Part shown: piece by piece, positions 9,301 to 12,400 of the stretch
Numbering within the stretch: the stretch's first letter is position 1
Layout of the letters: every line of letters starts with the position of its first letter
Source of the DNA: Streptomyces sp. NRRL S-340
GTDB lineage: Bacteria > Actinomycetota > Actinomycetes > Streptomycetales > Streptomycetaceae
Reading direction: 5' to 3'
NCBI RefSeq assembly: GCF_000720185.1
Contig: NZ_JOIY01000083.1
Span: forward strand, 1 to 12,400
DNA: 12,400 nucleotides
Made by a program: the position numbers and the translations under genes
The notes under the pieces: model-generated
Told to the model about the DNA's origin: nothing
Database searches by the model: none
What the model saw: the letters and a program-made list of their open reading frames with translations, nothing else

Positions 9301-10944
9301 GGTGCCGGTGCCGGGAAAGGGTCCGGACAGGGTGGGCAGCCGCCCCGGGGGCAGGCGGCCGGGCTCCGGCGCGGGCGCGGCCGGGCCGCTCCTCCCGCCA
9401 CCGGACGCCGCGGGCGTGGCTCCACTCGTGGCCGGGTCCGGCCCGTTGACCTGGTCCGGTACGAGCGGGGGCCGGGCGGGCGAGGTCAGTTTCCCCAGGG
9501 CGTGCGCCCCGCTCTTCATCCAGTGGGCGACCGGAGCGGCGACGTGGTGCCCCGCGGCGCTGACGAGAAAACCGGCCGCACCCGCCCCGGTGGTGAGCCC
9601 GGAAGTGCTGAACGTCCCGGTCAGCCAGACGTTGAACACACCCTCGGAGAGGTTCTGGTGCGCCGCGTTGAGCGGCGTCTCGAACAGCAGCATCAGGCCC
9701 TTCATGGCCGCACCGCCGGGCAGCGCCCGCGCCACGCCCTCCGACAGCTGCGTCCGCAGCGGGGCGAACCGTTCGGGCAGCGGCCGCACCGCTTCGCCCA
9801 GCGCCGCAGCCAGGGCGGAACGACCGTCCCGCGAGGACGACCCGGCGCGCGCGAGGAACGCCTCCGCCCAGTCCCGCCCCACGCCCCGGGCCGCCGCCGG
9901 GCCGATGTGCTCGGCGAAGGCCTTCCCGAAGAGCGTCTCCACCCGGAGCCGGAAGAGGCCCCGGGCGGTGCTGTCGACCGGGCCGGACCGGAGGGAGACG
10001 GCCACCGGTGCCACCACGGCGGCCAGCTTCCCGGCGAACCAGCCGTCGAGCGGGGCGAGAGGGGGAGCGAGCACGGCGCCGGCCGCGGAGGAGCCCGGGA
10101 CCACGGGTCCCGCTCCCCGTACGGCGTTCAGCGGAGCCGCGCCGGCCGCGTGTGCGGCGTCCTCGCCCGCCGTACGGACCGGGGCCGAGGACGCGGGACG
10201 CTGCAGGCCGGCCATCAGCGTCTTCTCCAGGTCCTTCACGAGACCGGGGAGGGAGACTTTCGCCAGCACCTTGGTCATGCCCGCCGTCGCGAACGGCAGC
10301 GCGGTGCCGATCGCACCCTGGATCGCCCCGAACACCACCGACTGCCGGTGGTAGGCCGCGCCCTGCGAGGTGTGCTTGCCCTGCGCGGCGAGGATCCACC
10401 GGGCCAGCCCGTCCAGCGCGGTGGACAGAGCGACGTTGACGCCCACCATGACCGCGGCCTCCAGCGCCAGCCGCCGCAGTTCCTTGAGCAGCAGCACCCG
10501 GAAGGCCGCCCGCAGGGCAGCCTGTTCCGCCAGCGCCTCGACCGGGTCGATCAGCATCAGCAGCAGGGTGAACGCCCACTCCAGCAGGAAGAGGACCACC
10601 TGCCCGGCGATGGTGATGAGGGTGTAGTCCAGCTGGTAGCCGAACTCGTGGGCCGCGTCCGCGAGTTGGGCGGCGGTCTCCTTCAGTGCGCGCACGTGGT
10701 CCGCGCCGTCACCGGAGGCGAACGTCGACATCGCCCGGACGTACTGCTCGGGCAGGTCTCCGCGCGCGCCGGCGGCGGTCCCGGCCGTCACCTCGGCGAC
10801 GGCCTGCTGGAGACCGTCCAGGAACCGCACCAGTTCCCGGTGCGGAAGCTCCGCCTCCCGGTACATGCGCTCCGACGAACCCAGCGGCACGGACATGCCC
10901 GTCAGGGCGATCACGACCGGGTTGTACCAGGGCTCCTCAGCCAC
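3400..10944 (-). CDS. Giant WXG100/CpnT-like N-terminal protein with repeated beta-rich modules
   Basis: The protein has 2514 residues if started at GTG 10944, which follows AGGAG (10952-10956) by 7 nt. The open frame continues upstream to 12036, but that part overlaps def in antisense. Residues about 25-190 are helical and resemble the WXG100-like CpnT N-terminal domain: FGYQLDYTLITIAGQVVLFL, LLEWAFTLLLMLIDPVEALA, then MVGVNVALSTALDGLARW. Relatives of this domain are associated with ESX/type VII export. No WXG motif or clear YxxxD/E signal is visible. Residues 195-490 are Ala/Gly-rich helical. Residues 488-780 are disordered Pro/Thr/Gly-rich. From about 830 to the end come about six diverged beta-rich modules, the first interrupted by a collagen-like insert (1031-1111). 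The only Cys is Cys1900. I see no toxin or enzyme motif. A surface, secreted or pore-related scaffold is possible; the function is unknown. No immunity gene is adjacent. Confidence 0.8.
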   Translation of the reverse strand: MAEEPWYNPVVIALTGMSVPLGSSERMYREAELPHRELVRFLDGLQQAVAEVTAGTAAGARGDLPEQYVRAMSTFASGDGADHVRALKETAAQLADAAHEFGYQLDYTLITIAGQVVLFLLEWAFTLLLMLIDPVEALAEQAALRAAFRVLLLKELRRLALEAAVMVGVNVALSTALDGLARWILAAQGKHTSQGAAYHRQSVVFGAIQGAIGTALPFATAGMTKVLAKVSLPGLVKDLEKTLMAGLQRPASSAPVRTAGEDAAHAAGAAPLNAVRGAGPVVPGSSAAGAVLAPPLAPLDGWFAGKLAAVVAPVAVSLRSGPVDSTARGLFRLRVETLFGKAFAEHIGPAAARGVGRDWAEAFLARAGSSSRDGRSALAAALGEAVRPLPERFAPLRTQLSEGVARALPGGAAMKGLMLLFETPLNAAHQNLSEGVFNVWLTGTFSTSGLTTGAGAAGFLVSAAGHHVAAPVAHWMKSGAHALGKLTSPARPPLVPDQVNGPDPATSGATPAASGGGRSGPAAPAPEPGRLPPGRLPTLSGPFPGTGTGTGTGTRTAVGTPTATEAPAAAESGTGARTASSPVAGPSRPGPSSSQITGRGTGTDTGRGTGTATTLRAPSPEEAPTRLRAQVEAALRGTEPAGTTARTTTAVHRLPTIHETAEADSPTPATEPGTPTNPHPHPPTGPHTLTHANPTDTAADTVTPTAADTAADTVTLTAADTAADSGTGTETHTAPGTLPGPARPAERAEPGPHFRPPLPGQPERHPAAAGVRHTPLGLPPYLRELRAPGLSTAYGLTGHEFVAAALSETIGRSDGAVAEIAADLAGRPETFYGEGRSFTVEGPEGGGWYQVTVSISRGLGDLPESFVSPGKAKAEAVAARQDQEIAAFLARREAATTGKGKGRELPDEPAGAPAPAPGDAREQDQTARWDKGANTKIDVQHNTSAAVSHGAGEASGVGAGLTAFGLAPVVPGVWLGAAMTANVQPFQTTAGTRTQRTVSEPRVLRSDKGSVEVTRQVRYTVRIERQGRPTGDDGQDGQDGRNGAGGPDRDGGPDAQNAYGGPDKQNGYAGPDGRNGRVGRDGMDGHGGPDGHRAPDGHRRSDGHRRPDGQVRTFDGEGTLVMRVPTEHLVPVTHEVPARLRPLTGRAANLLRLADSLAPFALDDPAASRPGGRELFDTVRSVLHPALTSPGAPGRARLHEATSAASLLEDLPRLLNGWVVGEDLVAKDGSVTGTYRMRAEVTGLAPAWAVGRTQLRTHQQSQYALTGTAGKGWSAAFGAGPAAGFGVLGGTAAVRATVMPTVAARTSRYTVTERTVTGRTGAEVRGDKALYLAKVRFRVEGTGPLSPAAKARGGARDAEHTMDLWLGLRADEARSLGLDLPAGMEPGAVVTPPGPEDVRRHLPFGPMGANVTLSGLDTRHLVSGVERLFADDPRLAGWLPEFGTAGARTAARGGSVSAEEAEAQRRNYRELVTLLSPAHLRSHKDQLLSSGINVRLRQKSRWHKHDVQIRVTGTLRETGYLGDTEDWLVRSHAGVAGSAQSGRFGARALGALALGQFRALPGTLSATLRGERVRHSVRRSQGGPVTRSDVLTNGDERTAVFGGALRLHVEVTMTTRERTAARALTFGSPGRDTPVAEHIASSAHTPHLFLPEQRVRLLTPRALTVDRAAMDRLAAPPPAPAPGAGTGSREFTARGIGDLSALAPEPAGGGRAVRDWTLVETVGDGRQIRELAFDLLARAAGEDRPGRADRALEAEGLAPRLAVEESLSARALTAGLRQAVSAGWVVRDLHHPRRLAELRGALGTRVTLGNPEVVAEGTGAGTETLLLGGHQASGQQGHGVGTTVQGGVSVSYNPAGWRLGTGLSVARGHSRGTGTATTLGGTVERNAHTPRSRPLYLVRCDLTVRMVAEVRTGGDRTRFATGGGTHVTTGERTLPGAAAVWLTAEQLSAAGLRPPGTRPGTAGPLAAGPSTPRGTDPAPAPSAPRAGAAGEAPPAQAPVPELATGLPLGFGMVEDLPDFVPLLDRLRADLGRRDQDLADVLLPRRQLADPHDNVQRLLRVLDRDGAAGLLSSAMDGGTAVELFRGRGTPYWAVFRVRRTGPGVYEADAADGRDMEYITSATAQRTDTRDTVDATTIEAVLAGAGKPDGAEPMRSTAAAAGFGAGSADTVRSANVTRGQLGVKTVAEASSRSVRMRVPVEATLEVRGPDGPVGSVTLGPQSLVHRIPAKDLQALARLRVVAPEETGQTFPRPQDADPAALQAWHRRGVTLPMEAQVNGFRGAPEIRRVIADTARAAHGGEHYGRTGEAAAYTQHEAVSTEWLTSALPLLTTAGADLPVAPAFDARGHDLHTSLHARLRDGRVLGAGEKMTFETVAQSTLDAPRPTGRDGQHGAEHTRTARAAGGAGLLNATDFRLNRLLAGAGHSGGGADAAAGGSGSMPLHKPKAESALVQFTLDVRVVARVSGGVRPGHGAVAVRDFTLPVPVVLRIPAPVAREMLRDPANRKRLRDPDGLLT
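3445..8157 (-). repeat. About six diverged beta-rich protein modules within the giant gene
   Basis: Approximate residue ranges are 930-1135, 1195-1378, 1468-1665, 1765-1952, 2050-2236 and 2310-2500. Most begin with a short helical piece (e.g. SAASLLEDLPRLLNGW, EAVSTEWLTSALPLL). A Gly/Thr-rich hairpin region follows, then an alternating polar/apolar strand: RQVRYTVRIERQG, LYLAKVRFRVEG, LRLHVEVTMTTRER, LYLVRCDLTVRMVAEV, MRVPVEATLEVRG and VQFTLDVRVVARV. Each closes with a hydrophobic strand plus helix: LVMRVPTEHLVPV, LWLGLRADEARSLGL, LFLPEQRVRLLTP, VWLTAEQLSAAGL, LVHRIPAKDLQAL and VVLRIPAPVAREML. Identity between copies is low. The evidence is this shared order, seen by eye, not an alignment. 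Confidence 0.55.
7612..7854 (-). repeat. Collagen-like Gly-X-Y tract with 18-bp tandem repeats
   Basis: Residues 1031-1111 of the giant protein read as 27 consecutive triplets, about 20 of them starting with Gly. Asp or Asn is common in the third place (GDD, GQD, GRN, GPD, GMD). The 3' part of the tract is three near-identical 18-bp units (7628-7645, 7646-7663, 7664-7681), each coding for a GHR-x-x-D block. The tract sits between two strands of the first beta module. It looks like a recently expanded, flexible insert. Confidence 0.7.
8771..8864 (-). repeat. 36-bp tandem repeat in the disordered linker
   Basis: About two and a half copies of a 36-bp unit, itself built from 12-bp subunits containing GTGTCCGCGGCC. 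They code for tandem blocks of TVTPTAADTAAD and TVTLTAADTAAD near residues 695-725 of the giant protein. The frame is kept, which fits slippage within an unconstrained linker. Confidence 0.7.
9283..9312 (-). repeat. GGTGCC hexamer repeat in the disordered linker
   Basis: Five perfect copies of GGTGCC give a run of Gly-Thr dipeptides at residues 545-554 of the giant protein. Because the unit is 6 bp, copy-number change would leave the reading frame intact. Confidence 0.75.
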
Positions 10945-10951
10945 CGGAGGT

Positions 10952-10956
10952 CTCCT
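10952..10956 (-). promoter_or_regulatory. Ribosome binding site deciding the giant gene's start
   Basis: Read on the minus strand, AGGAG lies 7 nt before GTG 10944. The next in-frame candidate inside the gene, ATG at residue 17, lacks a comparable site. Confidence 0.6.
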
Positions 10957-11271
10957 GCCTTCCGTCCCGGCGGACGAGTCTGCGCGGGACGGATGAGCAG
11001 CCGGTGACGCCCGGACACCCGGCGGGAGGAGATCCGGGAACCATGTGTCGAACGGAGTACGGCGAATGTTCGCCCGAGCAGGTGTTTCGATCGCCTGGGC
11101 GTGTGAACGGTCGCGGCGTACGGCTGCTCGGGCCGTAGGCGCGCAGCAGCTCGGCCAGGGCGGCGCACGCACACACGTGTTTCGGACGTCTTCCCGGGCC
11201 TCACCGGTGCTGGTGTGTGCGGATGGCGTCTCGCGACTAGTGTGTGGTGGCGAATCACCCCCCATGTGTGC

Positions 11272-11277
11272 AGGAGG
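11272..11277 (+). promoter_or_regulatory. Candidate ribosome binding site of def
   Basis: AGGAGG is followed by the ATG at 11290 after 12 nt, slightly longer than ideal. A weaker AGGT at 11281-11284 has a 5-nt spacer. Both support ATG 11290 over the upstream in-frame ATG at 11215, which would add a 25-residue Arg/Trp-rich leader. Confidence 0.5.
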
Positions 11278-11289
11278 CGTAGGTCGGTC

Positions 11290-11943
11290 ATGGCACAGCA
11301 GGACACCGTTCGACAGCAGGCGGGCGTGCTCCCGGTCGACGACGAGGGCTATGTCGTCGACACGGAGGACTGCGAGGCCCGGGAGGCGGCGTGGCGTGCG
11401 CGGGGTACCTCGCGGCCGGTCACGGTCGTCGGCAACCCGGTGCTGCACAAGGAGTGCGAGGACGTCACCGAGTTCGGTGAGGAACTGGAGCAACTGGTCG
11501 CGGACATGTTCGCCAGCCAGCGCACCGCGGCGGGTGTGGGGCTGGCCGCGAACCAGATCGGCGTCGGCCTGAAGGTCTTCGTCTACGACTGCCCGGAGGC
11601 GAAGGACGGCCCCCGGCACGTGGGGGTGGTGTGCAATCCCCGGCTGGTCGAGCAGCCCGCGGCCGCACGCCGGCTGGCCGAGGGGAAGGAGGGCTGCCTT
11701 TCCGTGCCGACGGCCTACGCGCAGCTCGCCCGCCCCGACTACGCGGAGGTCACCGGGCAGGACGTGCACGGCAACCCGATCCGGGTGCGCGGCAGGGACT
11801 TCTTCGCCCGCTGCCTCCAGCACGAGACCGACCATCTCTACGGCCGTCTCTACATCGACCGGCTCTCCGCACGGGAGCGCAAGGACGCGCTGCGGCAGAT
11901 GGCGGAGGGCGAGCCGCGCTACCCCGTGGTCGCCCACGGCTGA
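11290..11943 (+). CDS. def: Peptide deformylase
   Basis: This 217-residue protein carries all three peptide deformylase motifs. Motif 1 is [10 protein letters not shown] at 82-91. Motif 2 is EGCLSV at 134-139, with metal ligand Cys136. Motif 3 is HETDH at 178-182, with ligands His178 and His182 and catalytic Glu179. The enzyme removes the N-formyl group from nascent proteins in the cytosol, usually with Fe2+. The core begins at about residue 43 ([17 protein letters not shown]). The preceding 40 acidic residues form an N-terminal extension of the kind found in actinomycete long forms. No fmt gene follows, unlike the def-fmt operons of many bacteria. Streptomycetes usually have several deformylases, so this may be one of several copies. 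It is divergent from the giant gene and convergent with the TetR-like gene. Confidence 0.95.
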   Translation: MAQQDTVRQQAGVLPVDDEGYVVDTEDCEAREAAWRARGTSRPVTVVGNPVLHKECEDVTEFGEELEQLVADMFASQRTAAGVGLAANQIGVGLKVFVYDCPEAKDGPRHVGVVCNPRLVEQPAAARRLAEGKEGCLSVPTAYAQLARPDYAEVTGQDVHGNPIRVRGRDFFARCLQHETDHLYGRLYIDRLSARERKDALRQMAEGEPRYPVVAHG

Positions 11944-12029
11944 CCGGCGCCGCGGCGGGGCGGACGCAGGGGCAGCCCGGGCCGGCCCCGGCCCGGTCAC
12001 CCGGTCCGGTTTCCGGCCCACCGGTCCGG

Positions 12030-12090
12030 CCCGCAAGCTCTCTTCAGCCCCGCAAGCCCTGTCCAGCCCCGCAAGCTCGGCCCCGCAAGG
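12030..12090. repeat. Four short direct repeats CCCGCAAG
   Basis: CCCGCAAG occurs four times between about 12030 and 12090, usually as CCCCGCAAGC. Starts are roughly 19, 19 and 14 bp apart, in the spacer after def. They are non-coding. They may be a decayed tandem duplication; no function can be assigned. Confidence 0.6.
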
Positions 12091-12097
12091 TCGAGCC

Positions 12098-12147
12098 CCG
12101 GCCCCTGACCGCGCGGTCGCGATCCCGCCCGCGCGGTCAGGGGCCGG
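12098..12147. terminator. Strong 19-bp perfect hairpin between def and the TetR-like gene
   Basis: Left arm CCGGCCCCTGACCGCGCGG (12098-12116) and right arm 12129-12147 are perfect 19-bp reverse complements with a 12-nt loop. The right arm ends 6 bp beyond the TetR-like stop codon. The stem therefore lies directly downstream of that gene and 154 bp past def, as a bidirectional terminator of two convergent genes would. There is no U-tract, as is common in actinomycetes. Confidence 0.75.
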
Positions 12148-12153
12148 TGGCGG

Positions 12154-12400
12154 TCACGGAGCCGTCTGCCCGGGCCGGCCGGCTCCCATCCCGTGGAGGA
12201 ACGTGTCCACGACGATGTCGGCGGCCCGGGCCGCGCTGAGCTGGGGCATCTGCCGGGCCACGAGGTGCATCAGCTGCGGGAGGAGGGCGCCGGCCCATCC
12301 CTCGGGCTGGTCGGGGCGGAGGAGGCCTTCGTCGGTGGCGCGGTGCAGGAAGGTGTCGACCTCCTGGACGGAGCGGTCGCGGCGTTCGCGTACGGCGTCG
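12154..12400 (-). CDS. TetR/AcrR-family transcriptional regulator, C-terminal fragment
   Basis: The last 81 residues of a minus-strand gene run in from the right edge, ending at TGA 12156-12154. The readable part begins DAVRERRDRSVQEVDTFLHR, continues ATDEGLLRPDQPEGWAGALL, and ends with VVDTFLHGMGAG and a short polar tail. Amphipathic helices, a large residue pair around GW, and a final helix of the type ADIVVDTFLHGM match the ligand-binding/dimerisation half of TetR-like repressors, where that last helix packs in the dimer interface. The DNA-binding helix-turn-helix would lie outside the window, so the family call is tentative and the target unknown. It may regulate itself or a neighbour beyond the right edge. 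Confidence 0.65.
   Translation of the reverse strand, partial: DAVRERRDRSVQEVDTFLHRATDEGLLRPDQPEGWAGALLPQLMHLVARQMPQLSAARAADIVVDTFLHGMGAGRPGQTAP

Larger units (their letters stand above)
10945..11289. promoter_or_regulatory. Divergent spacer between the giant gene and def
   Basis: This 345-bp stretch holds no gene I can support. It must contain promoters for both divergent genes. The clearest element is the near-palindrome GGCGAATGTTCGCC (11061-11074: 6-bp arms GGCGAA/TTCGCC around TG). Its right half overlaps a wider inverted pair, TCGAAC (11048-11053) and GTTCGC (11068-11073). A TAGTGT at 11238-11243 is a weak -10 candidate for def. GGTG/CACC (about 11247-11260) makes a small inverted repeat before the def ribosome binding site. 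None of these is assigned with certainty. Confidence 0.4.

Noticed and set aside
11048..11073. SOS (LexA) box in the divergent spacer
   Set aside because: The half-sites TCGAAC and GTTCGC are 14 nt apart instead of 4, so it does not fit the LexA spacing.
10945..12036. N-terminal extension of the giant frame by 364 codons
   Set aside because: It lies antisense to the well-supported def gene and its translation is low-complexity. A GTG with a proper ribosome binding site starts the recognisable domain at 10944.

Overview
The window is very GC-rich, with strong third-position GC bias, GTG as well as ATG starts, and AGGAG-type ribosome binding sites. Together with the proteins (an Ohr-type OsmC protein, an F420-type luciferase-like oxidoreductase, an actinobacterial long-form peptide deformylase and a giant protein with a WXG100/CpnT-like N-terminus), this points to an actinomycete, most likely Streptomyces or a close relative. 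This is inferred from composition and family resemblance only.

Layout. The left edge holds the first 28 codons of an ohr-like gene (minus), divergent from a HAD-family phosphatase-like gene (plus, 300-929). The spacer between them is full of GGTGAC/GTCACC half-sites. Two more plus-strand genes follow: a split-barrel flavin-binding (PNPOx-like) protein (about 1115-2050), closed by a 12-bp inverted repeat, and an LLM-class flavin/F420 oxidoreductase (2262-3179). A spacer with two stem-loops (3180-3399) separates the oxidoreductase from the convergent giant gene. That gene, on the minus strand (3400-10944), encodes 2514 residues and fills about 60% of the window. A 345-bp spacer then divides it from the divergent peptide deformylase gene (11290-11943, plus). 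The right edge holds the C-terminal end of a TetR-like regulator (minus, 12154-12400), separated from def by direct repeats and a perfect 19-bp hairpin.

The giant protein is the notable object. It has an N-terminal helical domain resembling the WXG100-like/CpnT N-terminal region, which in known relatives points to ESX/type VII-like export. After this come a hydrophobic/amphipathic helical region, a roughly 290-residue disordered Pro/Thr/Gly linker with DNA tandem repeats, and about six diverged beta-rich modules spaced 260-300 residues apart. The first module carries a collagen-like Gly-X-Y insert. Only one cysteine occurs in the chain. I recognise no enzymatic toxin domain, no immunity gene and no secretion apparatus gene nearby.

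The other genes are single-gene units of general metabolism or stress response (hydroperoxide detoxification, phosphatase, flavin enzymes, N-terminal deformylation). Nothing in the sequence ties them functionally to the giant protein. Most other long open frames on either strand are shadows caused by the high GC content.
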